Below, in pieces: positions 45,377-55,942 of a stretch of 64,000 nt of DNA. Positions within the stretch are counted from its first letter, which is position 1, and each line of letters begins with the position of its first letter. Source of the stretch: Platanthera guangdongensis. Lineage: Eukaryota; Streptophyta; Magnoliopsida; Asparagales; Orchidaceae. Made by a program: the position numbers and the translations under genes. The notes beneath the pieces were generated by a model. The model was not told where the DNA came from. It saw nothing but the letters and a program-made list of their open reading frames with translations, and searched no databases. The DNA lies in NCBI GenBank assembly GCA_039583875.1, contig CM077166.1:81404564-81468563 (forward strand), given 5' to 3'.

Positions 45377-46754
45377 TTACAACTCCTCAAAAACTCGCGC
45401 GCACTCTGGCGTCCAAAAGAACTTATGCTCCTTCCTCGTCAAAGTAGTGAGAGGTAACGCTATCCGCGAGAAGTTCTCCACGAAGCGCCTATAATAGCCG
45501 GCAAGCCCCAGAAAACTCCGGACTTCCGCTACCATAGCAAGCTCAGGCCACTCTCGTATCGCAATAATCTTCGTCGGATCCACTGCAATACCTTCCTCAC
45601 TCACTACAAGACCGAGTACACCACTGAGGGTGACCAAAACTCGCACTTTGAGAACTTGGTATATGACTGATTCTTCCTTATCATCTCCAAACCAAAAGAA
45701 GATGCTTGAAGTGATCTTCCTTACTCTACGAGTACACCAGACTATCGTCGGCGAAGACGATCACAGAATGGTACAAGTACTCCCGGAAGGTCCTGTTCAT
45801 CAAATCCACGAACACTGACGGCGCATTAGTCAGTCCAAACGGCATGACCGTAAACTCGTAGCGCCCATGTCCTGTACTGAACGTTATCTTAGGGATATCA
45901 CTCTCCCTTATCTAATTTAGAGTACACTGTTGACCCTACCAACTGATCACAAAGATCATCGATCCTTGGGATTGGGTACTTGCTCTTTTCCGTCAACTTG
46001 TTGACCTCCCGATAATTAATACGCAGCCTCAACCTTCCATCCTTCTTCTGAATAAAGAGGGTCGGTGCGCTCCAAGGCGAAGGACTTGGACGCGCATACC
46101 CTTGCTCCAACAACTCTTGCAGTTGAACTTTCAGCTCCGCCATTTCCTTAGGCGCTAGCCGATACGGAGATCGTGACACAGGCTTTGCACCTGGCACTAG
46201 CTCGATCGTAAAATCTATCTCCCGCTGAGGCGGGGCTCCAGGAAGATCTGCGGGGAACACATCAGGGTATTCCGATACCACTGAAATACAATCCAATGCG
46301 GGCTTCGGCTTTGCAGCCTCCACTAGTGTAAAGAACAGTTCTGCACCGGCACGAACCACCTTCACCACCTGAAGAGCAGACATCAACGTCTTGCTCGACC
46401 CCTTTAAGCCCGTAAAAGTCGTTTCACGACTTGCTCCCAGCTTGACTTCCTTACTACCGCAATCTATATGGGCCTGCTGCTCCGAGAGCCAGTCCATGCC
46501 AAATATGACGTCGAACTCCACTAATGGAAGTAAAGATGCCCGCAGGTCAAACTCCTGCTCCCCAATACGAATCTTAACATCGCAGATCCTATCCGCTCGC
46601 ATCGAACACCCATTGGGCAACAACACATCCAACTTATCCTTCGCCATCGAAGAAGGGACTCCGATGCGTGATATAAATCCTTCGGACAAGAAGGAGTGTG
46701 AGGCTCCCGTATCGAAGAGTGCTCGTGCCGGATTTTCACAAATCAATATAAATC
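45377..46754 (-). pseudogene. pol: Element D protease and reverse transcriptase
   Basis: An open part (46754-45898) holds the protease [11 protein letters not shown] and [10 protein letters not shown], then the RT start ([37 protein letters not shown]). RINYRE replaces the usual CIDYRE, losing a conserved Asp. Near 45898 the frame breaks. The catalytic region survives as FADDSLVYS (about 45720-45745; FVDD or FIDD expected) and the rest as [20 protein letters not shown] (about 45480-45540). The start at 46754 is set by a splice-acceptor-like TTGTTTAG. Confidence 0.92.
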
Positions 46755-46830
46755 CTAAACAAGTAGTGGTAAGGTAACATGTGCATAACAAGTATTTAAA
46801 GAAATTGACTTGCTATAAATTAAACCGTAC
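46755..46830 (-). other. Probable gag-pro intron of element D (76 bp)
   Basis: On the minus strand it starts GTACGG right after GTGGTGACAG (gag DVVTG) and ends CTTGTTTAG right before GATTTATATTG. Length is not a multiple of three; removal joins gag and protease in phase 1, exactly as in B. A pyrimidine-rich tract (CCACTACTTGTTT) precedes the acceptor. Confidence 0.75.
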
Positions 46831-47973
46831 CTGTCACCACATCAGCTTGTTTAATGGCCTCCTGTTGGCCAAGATTGTAGACCCTTGGTTGGGCCGGAGT
46901 ATAATGGGATGCGGTCGACTCCACCGCCTTTCCCTTTTCTTCATAAGTAGCTCCCGGCCTCCTCTCGGACTTAGGACGTCCGCTCCAACAATCACGGGCG
47001 AAATGCCCCGTCTTTCCACAAGTAAAACACGCACCCGGGGTCCGACCCGTAGTCGCCCCAGAAGCTCCAGAAGGAGCTGGACCCGAAGTCCTATGCTTCT
47101 TGAAAGACCTCCGATAGCCGGACTTTGAAGTAGTCGGCACTTTGTATTCAGATTTCTTCTCACCCAAGCTTTTCTTCGCTTGTACATTTTTCATGTCCTT
47201 CTCCAAGGACCGGGCAGTATTGACCAAGGTTAAGAAACCCTGCGTCATCGGCCCCGAAAGTAGTAGTCTCAACTCATCTCTCAACCCTTCATAGAAGCGA
47301 TTAGTCTTGCGCTCCTCATCCATGATGGTGGAGCTAGCATAACGACTTAAACGAGTGAACTCGTGGAGATATTCATCCACGCTCCTCTCACCCTGTACCA
47401 ACTTCAGGAACTCATTCTCCAACGCTATCTTCTGCGTCGAAGGGAGGTATCTTGCCAAGAACAATCCCGAGAACTCTTCCATCGGAACGTCTATCAGTTG
47501 TCTACCTCTCAAATGATGCAGCTCCAATCCTTCCCACCACATCCTCGCTTCACCATCCAAAAGGAACGTAGCGATGGTGGTCATTTGCCACTCCTCCGTC
47601 TCCGTTGCTGTCATGACTCTCTTCACCCTGGAGAGCCAGTCTTCAGCCTGAGATGGGGTTCCCAACCCCGAGAATAACGGAGGGTTAAAGCTCATAACAT
47701 GCTTAAGCTGCCTCTCAGTTGCCCTCCTTGGCACTACGGTTCCAAAACCACTTGCTCCACCCTCCTCGGCTCAGCCTCTTGAAGAGGTACTTGCTCCATC
47801 ACAGGAGCGGGCTGCTGCGCTTGCCTTCCAGGCTGCGCATTAATCACGGCCAACACCGCTTCAGCCACCAATCGTATGTTCTCCGCCGACAGAGGTGTTG
47901 CGGGAGCATCATCCAGTGCAATACTAGCCTCAGAAACTCGGTGTTCTGACGGCCCAATACCACTTCTGGTCAC
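46820..47973 (-). pseudogene. gag: Element D gag body (one frameshift)
   Basis: The first part (47973-47734) is open with a helical NIRLVAEAVLAVINAQ and a Gln/Pro-rich run; near 47735 a 1-base shift moves to the frame of the gag domain (VMSFNPPLFSG, ARMWWEGLE, SVDEYLHEFTRLSRYA). It continues through a Lys/Arg-rich linker and CCHC knuckle CFTCGKTGHFARDC (about 46990-47035) to QADVVTGTV and stop. The frame opens upstream directly at an acceptor-like CTATAG without an ATG, so the N-terminus must come from elsewhere, most likely the LTR exon. Confidence 0.88.
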
Positions 47974-49484
47974 CTATAGTGGTACAAAACACCGTTAAGC
48001 GACCAAATAGTATTGCAAACAGCAATTATAGGAACACGCTGGTTCCTCAAACACGAGTATTTTCAATCCTAAGTGGACATTCATGGGTTCTTTTACCATT
48101 ATAACGATGACGCACACAATGTGCTCACCACCCCTTAAAAAGAATTCGTCCACGAATTCAGTTTAAGCCCAACCAAAACCAGTAGTCTGATACCAAATTG
48201 TAACACCCCCTATCCGTCACATAGCATAAAGTAGTAGGTCCGGCCGGGGCCCGACGCCGTATGCCACAGACAGACCGGGTGGTTACTTATGGAAACCATC
48301 CAACCAATCTCAACGTCCTACACAGAGCATTCTAGCGGAAGCAGTTTATAAAAGTTGTAAACAAGAACCCAACATCAAAGAACGAATGTCCACTAATACA
48401 AAATCGGAATGTTATACAAAATACCCAAAACAAGCCTTAAGGCCTTACAAAATGTTTCACTTGAATATTACATGTTTTACAAACCACGGCATGCAGGCCG
48501 GTCATATATGCATAAAACAGTAAACACTTCCATTTGGGCCTTCGAGGGCCGGCTTCGCAAAAAGGGCTTTAGCCCGCTATTGACCGCTTGGTCCAGCTGC
48601 ACCTGCAAGCAACAAACCACCGCACGGTGGAAAAACAAGGCAACGGTTAGCAATGCTGACCAAATTATAATGATCCCGCCCCCAACTCGGGGCGTCGATG
48701 CTCCTTCCCTGCATTTCATTAGCATAAGCGAGCAATGTATATCAATAGCCATTTCATCACAGACGTTGGCTCGCACGGCCACACGCCCCGTGCACTCAGG
48801 GCACATTCTCGGTGAACCGGTCGATGTCACGTCAATTAAAGCCATTAACATTCCGGACTCACCACCGCCACTTAGACAGCCAAACCTATGAGCAAATTGT
48901 CTTCTCGGCATGGGTCACGTCAATTTAAGCCATTGACTGCCGAAGACTCACATCTATGCCAATGGCAAGTGCCACGTAACCTTAGGTCTCTTTAACCGAA
49001 CGACATAGAGCGGGTACGGTTCCATCTAACCCGTGCTCACATCGCAACGACAATTTAAGCCATTTGCGCGGGTCAAACTTCCACCGAGTCCCATTCTATC
49101 ACAAGTCACATAACTCGGTTATGTTCAAGTTGGCTCTCAGGCCACCAAGTTGGCAAGATCTCGTATCCGCCCAGTTTTCCGGGTGCACCTTTGGGTTAGT
49201 CCCCAAGGCTCCCTGCTGCAATCTACCGCGTAGAAAACCCGAAAAATTACCAATAGCACGGAGTCTTCTCCGGCATTTATGCAATGCAACATCACCGATC
49301 CAGACCGACATGTCCGGGTAGGCTTCACGCATCATGCCTATGTCCGTTCTCGCATACGGACTCTAAACAACGGGGACTTCACATATCTACCCGAAGGAAC
49401 ACCTCCAACTCTCCGCAAACTCGCGAGAGCGGGCTTCCTATGCTAAGAAAGAGAGCTATTCATGCTCAAGATGAGGATCGTTAC
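47974..49484 (-). other. Candidate leader intron of element D
   Basis: Donor AGG/GTAACG (first intron base 49484) inside the 5' LTR and acceptor ACTATAG (last base 47974) where the gag frame opens. Joining preserves the frame (phase 0). The 1.5-kb interval contains the rest of U5, the primer site at 48186-48195 and the leader. The donor also exists in the 3' LTR copy. RNA evidence is needed. Confidence 0.5.
48186..48195 (-). other. Primer-binding site of element D
   Basis: On the minus strand TGGTATCAGA, three bases from the LTR end at 48199, matching initiator Met-tRNA. Confidence 0.9.
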
Positions 49485-50501
49485 CCTTGCGTTCCTCTTT
49501 GGCGCCATTGAAAAGTAATCGGATGAAAACCACCGCACTAGCGTTGCCTCCGTGGATCTGGAGTCGGCTTGCGATTCGGAGCACCGAAGCTCCTCCAATG
49601 GCGGATCTAGCTCCTTCTTCCTCCCTTGCCTCTCTTCTCTCTCCAAGGATTTAGAAAGATGATAAGGTATGAAAAGTGAGGGTTTTCCAAGTCCACTCAC
49701 GGGTATATCCTCTCAGGAACAACCCCCAGCCGTTGGATCTTCAGTTAAAGAAATGAACGGCTTCGATTCGGGGCTGAAATGCCCAATCTGGACCGAATAC
49801 GGCCTGGCACACGCCCGTGTCCAGGGCCGTGTGCCGCATTCGCCGTCAAAATCGACTCACCTGGAACCTCACACGGGTATCGAACACGCCCGTGTTCAAA
49901 CTGACACGCCCGTGTTCCACCTGACACGGCCGTGTGGCCGGCCGTGTACCCCATGATTTTTCCCCAAAATCAAACCGAGCACTGCACGGGTTCTAGGACA
50001 CGCCCGTGTCCTTGCCCGTGTCACCTTGACACGCCTGGGCCCCAGGCCGTGTACACGGGACACTTCGTCGAGTGAAGTTGGAAGACTTGATGACACGGCC
50101 TTGGACACGCCCGTGTCCTAGGCCGTGTGCCTTGTCTCGACGATCGTCGAGCGAATCTCGACGACTCCCTGGGACGATCGTCGACACGGGTCGACACGCC
50201 CTGCGATACGCCCGTGTCGCAGGCCGTGTGCCCACTCTCGACGAATCGTCGAGTAAATCTCGACGACTTCGCGGCTAAGTGTCGACACGGGTCGACACGC
50301 CCTGCGACACGCCCATGTCGTAGGCTGTGTGCCCACTCTCGACGAATCGTCGAGTAAATCTCGACGTCTTCACGGCTAAGTGTCGACACACGCTTGACAC
50401 ACCCTGGGACACGCCCGTGTCCCAGGCCGTGTGCCTGCTGCCAGAACCCAAACTGGCCCAAAACGTCCCCCTCTTGCTCCTTTGAGTTTCGGGGCGTTAC
50501 A
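48199..50501 (-). repeat. 5' LTR of element D
   Basis: 2303 bp, the same length as the 3' copy. In minus-strand order it holds the palindrome array (50440 to about 49795), a TATA-like GATATACCC at about 49704-49712, an eight-codon ATG exon with donor (49508-49485) and a GC-rich U5. Confidence 0.94.
49485..49508 (-). CDS. Candidate first gag exon inside the D 5' LTR
   Basis: Eight codons, MAPKRNAR, about 200 bp downstream of a TATA-like sequence and ending at AGG/GTAACG. Its sense continues naturally into the open gag frame at 47973 (VTRSGIG), giving a basic Arg-rich N-terminus like other plant gypsy Gag proteins. Very short, so support comes from frame, position and the parallel exon in element B. 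Confidence 0.48.
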
Positions 50502-50506
50502 TCGAC

Positions 50507-50640
50507 ACTACTTCTCTGAAGTGTCGACACTAACTGTCTAGATGTGTCGACATCATTTCTCTGAAATGTCGACACAACTTCTATGTGTCGACACAAACAA
50601 CTTCATGTGTCGACACCATTTTACTTAGCCAATTTTTTAA
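50507..50640. repeat. GTGTCGACAC palindromes in the pol/third-gene spacer (left half)
   Basis: Six copies of the TGTCGACA word in about 120 bp, continuing the array of 40680-41040 that element D split. This shows the palindromes occur in the internal region as well as in the LTRs. Confidence 0.88.
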
Positions 50641-50659
50641 ACTATTCAAAGTTTAACAT

Positions 50660-52344
50660 TCCTAATTCAATTTAAACTTATTGAATTTGGTTTCATCTAG
50701 GGGCTTAGTAAACATATCAGCAATCTGATTATCTGTTTTAACATATTCTAGGGAAATGTCTTCTTTTTCTACATGTTCTCTAAGAAAATGGTATCTAATT
50801 TCTATGTGCTTAGTCCAACTATGTGAGACAGGATTATTAGCTATAGAAATTGCACTTGTAGAATCACAAAGTAAAGGTGTTTTACTTACTTGAGTACCAT
50901 AGTCTTCTAGCTGATGTTGAATCCATAAAAGTTGTGCACATCAGCTTCCTGCAGTAACATATTCTGACTCAGCTGTGGAGATGGCTACACTGGTCTGCTT
51001 CTTACTGCTCCAAGACACTAGTCTTCCACCTAGAAATTGACAGGTTCCTGTAGTACTCTTCCTATCTTCCTTGCAGCCTGCAAAATCTATATCTGAATAA
51101 CCTGTCAGTACAAAATCTCCATTCCTAGGGTACCAAAGGCCTAGATAAGGAGTGACCTTAAGATATCTCAAAATCCTTTTGACTGCAGTAAGATGAGATT
51201 CTTTAGGGCATGCTTGGTACCTAGCATAGACACATGTAGCATACATGATATCTGGTCTACTAGCAGTCAAATACAGTAGGTAGCCAACTATCCCTCTATA
51301 CAAAGTTTCATCTACAGGTTTCCCTACATCATCTTTGCTTAGAGACATGCTTGAACCCATAGGAGTTTTCATGGTAGTGGATGATTCCATACCATACTTC
51401 TTTATCAACTCTAGGGTGAACTTAGACTGGCATATGGACATGCCATCTTCAGTCTGTCTTACTTGGAGACCTAAGAAGAACTTAAGTTCCCCCATACTGC
51501 TCATTTCAAATTTTCCTTGCATAAGTTTTGCAAACTTTCTGCAAAGACTACTTTCAGTAGACCCAAATATTATGTCATCTACATATATTTGGACTAAGAT
51601 AATCTTGCCTTTAGATTCCCTAAGAAATAGAGTCTTGTCTATTTTCCCCCTTGAGAATTTGTTCTTAATGAGGAAACTAGATAGGGTTTCATACCAAGCC
51701 CTTGGGGCTTGTTTTAACCCATATAAATCCTTCCTAATTCTATATACATAATAAGGTTTGAGAGAATCAACAAAACCTGATGGCTGCTCTACATAGACTT
51801 CTTCCTTTAGATTTCCATCCAGGAAAGCTGACTTTACATCCATTTGATATACCTTAAACCCTTGATATGTTGCATAGGCAAGGAACATCCTTATTGCTTC
51901 CAGTCTTGCTACTGGAGCAAAGGTTTGATCAAAATCAATACCTTCTTCCTGCCTATATCCCTTTGCAACAAGTCTAGCTTTATTCTTTATGATGATTCCA
52001 TTCTCATCCAATTTGTTCCTGAAGATCCATTTTGTTCCAATGATATTGTGGTCTTTGGGTTTAGGAACAAGCTCCCAGACCTTGCATCTTTTGAACTGAT
52101 TCAGCTCCTCTTGTATGACATCAATCCAATGAGGGTCTAGAACTTCTTCTTCAAACTTCTTTGGTTCCACTTGGGATAGGTAGCTGGAGTAAAGAACTGT
52201 ACTCAAATTCCTGCTTCTTATTTGCACTCTTTGTCTGGGATCACCAATTATTTGATTGGCTGGATGATCCTTTAAGTGTCTATTTGCTGGAGGTAGTCTG
52301 TCTTCAAGTTGTACACCTCCAGCCTCTTCATTTAGCTACATCTC
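50660..52344 (-). pseudogene. pol: Sirevirus-like RT and RNase H
   Basis: An open frame of 428 codons (52227-50941) contains [57 protein letters not shown], catalytic [13 protein letters not shown] (about 51540-51580), [15 protein letters not shown] and [21 protein letters not shown] at about 50938-50940 interrupts RNase H, which continues in frame (LLCDSTSAISIANN, KHIEIRYHFLREHV, ADMFTKPLDE) to about 50660. Catalytic residues seen are intact. Confidence 0.94.
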
Positions 52345-53357
52345 TTAGTTTTCTTCTGTATCTGGAGAGTATTGCACGCCCCCTGGACAGCAGCCACCAT
52401 CTTCCACTTGCTGAGTTGCAGTAGAACCTTCTGTAATGGTAAGCTTGTCCATCCTATCAGTTATACCTGTAGAGCTACAAACACTACTTGACAATTCACA
52501 GTTAATGAGTCTTGTTTCATCAAAGACTACATGTACAGACTCTTCTACAACTTGAGTAACCAAGTTGTAGACCCTATAAGCCTTACTATTGTTGTTGTAC
52601 CCAACAAAGATCCCCTATTGGGATTTGGCAGCAAACTTGGTTAGATAAGACTTGCCATTGTTAAGTATATAGCACTTGCAACCAAAGATCCTGAAATAGG
52701 ATAAATTTGGTTTTCTGCCCTTCACAATCTCATAGGGAATCTTTTTGTGGCACTTGGTGATAGTAGCCCTATTGATTACATGACATGCAGTGTTTACTGC
52801 CTCAGCCCAGAAATATTCTTGGAGAGAAGTGTCACTCAATAGGGTTCTACCAGCCTCTATCAATGTTCTATTCTTCCTTTCAGCAATACCATTTTGCTGA
52901 GGTGTTCTTGGTGAGGAAAATTCCTGAAAAATCCCAAACTCTTCACATAGTCTTGTCATACTTTCAGACTGAAATTCAGTACCATGGTCACTTCTGATTT
53001 TGACTACTGTACTGTCCAATTCATTCTGAATTTGTTTAACAAAACTATATAAGATACTTGGGGTTTCAGATTTTTGTCTTAGGAAGAACACCCAAGAATA
53101 TCTAGAGTAGTCATCAACCACCACAAATGTATAGACTTTCCTACCTAGACTGTGACTGACATAGGACCAAATAGATCTATATACAAGAGGTATAGACACC
53201 TCACTGAATCCTTATTTTCAAGGCTATGAAAGGTGGTTTTGGTCTGCTTGCCTTTTTGAAAAGCTGAGCATATCCCATCCTTTATACATTTAACTTGAGG
53301 ACCACTCCTCACTAACTCTTTGTTAAAGAGTTGGCCAATTGTCTTATAGTTAAGATG
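52345..53357 (-). pseudogene. pol: Sirevirus-like integrase
   Basis: The HHCC-proximal part (HLNYKTIGQLFNKELV) lies near 53340. The core runs VVVDDYSRYSWVFFLRQK, IRSDHGTEFQSE and TPQQNGIAERKNRTLIEAG (about 52860-53130), giving the DDE triad, then FGCKCYILNN near 52670. Frame changes near 53200 and a TAG at 52615 break it; a linker piece follows at 52563-52345. Confidence 0.92.
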
Positions 53358-53360
53358 AGC

Positions 53361-53807
53361 CTACCTCCTGTGCCATTTAACACAATGTGAGACTCTGTCA
53401 TCAGCTATAAGATAAATAGGAGAAACATTATTCTCACATACAAAGTCAAGACAATAAACATTTCTCTTCCTATATCCTGTCAGAATGATCTTTTGATCAC
53501 TTGACCTTTTGATATGACAACCATTCTTGACAAATGAGATATCATATCCTAAATCACTCAGCTGACTTATGCTAATGAGGTTGTGTTTCAAACCCTTTAC
53601 ATAAGCCACTTGAGTAATTGTAATCTGATTACTAGAAATGTTACCAAATCCCTTGATGATTCCTTTTTCTGAACCACCAAAGATTACTTTAGGGCCATCC
53701 TTGATAGGTGTGTAGTACTTCAGCAACCCCCTTGTTCCAGTCATGTGCTTGGAACATCCACTGTCCAAGTACCATATAAGGGCATGACCACTTGGACTCA
53801 CCTGCAA
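53361..53807 (-). pseudogene. pol: Sirevirus-like protease
   Basis: Starts in frame with the last gag segment after one TAA (53814-53816). Catalytic WYLDSGCSKHMTG, then KVIFGGSEKGIIKGFG and KGLKHNLISISQLSDLGY. It ends at a TAG at 53361 just before the integrase zinc region. The in-frame TAA separating gag and protease may be a mutation or a read-through stop. Confidence 0.9.
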
Positions 53808-53813
53808 AACAGA

Positions 53814-55852
53814 TTACTTAACCTTAGAACCCAAATAACTCTTGGGTCCTTGTTGCAAGTTAGTCTGACTTTTAACAAAACTACCTGTAGCTCTTCTAGC
53901 AGGAAGTTTTCTACTCTCCTTGACACTTAAATTGTGCCAACAATCTAAGGCAAAGTGGCTTATCTTGCCACAACACCAGCACTTAAACCTGTTGTACCTT
54001 TGTTTAGGTACTACCCTGTCTGAATTATCTACAGCAGGCTTCTTGTTTTGTGCTGGGGCTTTGCCCTTAGATTTGGACCTAGCAGTCCAGGCAGGTTTTT
54101 TAAAACCTAATCCAGCCTTACCCTTTTGAGGTACAAACTCATCTATCAAGGGTAAAACAGATTTAGGTTTAGAAAGCTAGCCACAATATCTTTCTCCTTC
54201 TGAAGTCTAACCTCCAGATTTCTAATTTGATCATTCTTGAATGTGATTGTGCCCATTTGAATAACAGTTATATTTTTCAATCTGGCAATCTCATTCAGTT
54301 TTTGATCTAACAACTTGTCTGAATCAGCAGCAGCCAATTGAAGACTAGCAATTTCCTTTGCCTGAGTTTTGGCCAAGGTTTTGCTTTTCTTCAAGGCCTG
54401 CAATATGTCCCTATATTTATCAATTAACTGATGAATATCTCCTTCAGATTCAGACCCACCCACATCACTTGATGCACATGTATCTGATTCTGACTCAGTA
54501 CTATAAATTGAACTAGAAGAACAACTTTGTACCTTACTTGGTCCAGGATGATCCTGGATCTTGTCTCCTTCAGATATAGCCATCAGTACCTTGCACTGAT
54601 GATCTCCATGCTCATAAATTGAGTTCATTAGCTGCATGAACTCATCTTCTTCCTCTTCAACAAATAATCCAATGTAGGCTTCACCTTCTGATTCTGTTTC
54701 TGAAGATGTCTGATCTGTCAGACTCTTGTCTTTCTTAGCAACAAAGGACTTTTCCTTTTTGCACTTAAACTGAATCTTCTTTTTGTCAGCTGACTTCTTC
54801 CTCATTTCAGGACAGTCAGCCACTACATGTCCCTGTCTATTACAGCAATAGCACACAATTTTTGAAGATGTAGCTTTGCTTGGCTTGGACCTGCTTCTGT
54901 CATTCCTTGATGACTTTCTTTTCTGATAGTAGTCATCTTTTGGCTGAGAAGTGGAAGGCTTAGACCTCCACTGCTTCTTCTTCAGAAACTTTTGAAAATG
55001 CCTAGTAAAAGCAGTGAAGTCTTCATCACTTTCACTGCTATCTGAATTCTTGCTATCTGAATTATCTGTGAAAGCCTCAGCAATTAATTGAGGTGGAGAT
55101 GGAGACTTGCTTCTATACTTCTTAGTGGCTTCAGTCTTGAAGGCCACAGACTTTTCCTTGTGCTCCACTCTAGTATTCTTCTCTTCCTCCTTTTTAGCCA
55201 TTAACTGCATCTCATAAGATAGCAGTTTTCCAAACAAAGTTGGAGGAGGTATATCAGCTAGTTTGGCCACTTCCCTAATGGCAGAAATCTTGGTGTCCCA
55301 GTCCTTAGTCAGAGATCTTAAGAACTTGTCATTCAGCTCATAGTTGCTGAACTCTCTTCCATAGGACATAAATTCATTAAATATCCTATAGAACTTCTTG
55401 TAACATTCTGTAATGCTATCAGACTTTCCTTGTCTGAAGCTTTCATATTCCTGATTTAACAAGGACTTCCTATCTTGTCTTACTTCCTCTGAGCCCTCCA
55501 TATAGACTATTAATGTGTCCCACATTTATTTAGAGGTTTTACAATGAATTAAGATCTGAAATGTTGCATCATCAATGACACTAACAATTATATTCTGGGC
55601 TCTCTTATCCATAGTGGCCAGAATGATTTCATCTTTAGTCATTTCAGAGAAGTCCTTGGGAGTTTTCTGATTTGCATCCAGAATGGATACCTTCATTGGC
55701 ACATATGAGCCTTCCTTGACTGTAATATATATCGTTGGGTCAGAAGCTTCCATAAAGAGTCTAACCCTCTCTTTCCATATGCCAAATATCTCTTTTCTAC
55801 ATATTGGCAATTTCATGGACCCCAGCTCTTTGTGATTCTCACTAGAACCCAT
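53814..55852 (-). pseudogene. gag: Sirevirus-like gag
   Basis: Begins MGSSENHKELGSM 91 bp inside the 5' LTR and primer site. The UBN2-type copia gag domain (WKERVRLFMEAS, SITECYKKFYRIFNEFM, LRSLTKDWDTKISAI) is followed by an acidic/Ser segment, a knuckle CYCCNRQGHVVADC (about 54830-54870), coiled-coil helices (ILQALKKSKTLAKTQAKEIASL, within 54300-54420) and a second knuckle CWCCGKISHFALDC (about 53950-53990). One TAA at 55526-55528, a 1-base shift near 54160 and the TAA at 53814 disrupt it. Two knuckles and a coiled-coil are usual in Sireviruses. Confidence 0.92.
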
Positions 55853-55929
55853 TTTCTTGATTCTTGTTTGTTCTGAATCTGCCTACAAGATCTTACTCAA
55901 ACTGTTAAGTCCCTTTTTGAGTAACCTCC

Positions 55930-55942
55930 CTCTGATACCACT
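55930..55942 (-). other. Primer-binding site of the Sirevirus-like element
   Basis: On the minus strand TGGTATCAGAGGG, two bases from the LTR end at 55943; complementary to initiator Met-tRNA. Confidence 0.93.

Larger units (their letters stand above)
41041..50501 (-). mobile_element. Ty3/gypsy chromovirus-type element D
   Basis: 9461 bp with plus-strand ends TGTAACACCCCC and GGCGTTACA, flanked by TCGAC (41036-41040 and 50502-50506). LTRs are 2303 bp each. Minus-strand order: 5' LTR, primer site (48186-48195), gag, 76-bp intron-like interval, pol, polypurine tract (43344-43361), 3' LTR. Pol is frameshifted and gag has one frameshift. LTRs differ by roughly 2% by eye, older than B. Confidence 0.95.

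Noticed and set aside
53814..53816. TAA between Sirevirus gag and protease as a programmed read-through signal
   Set aside because: The element has several other stops and frame shifts, so a simple mutation explains it equally well. Left as unresolved and not claimed.
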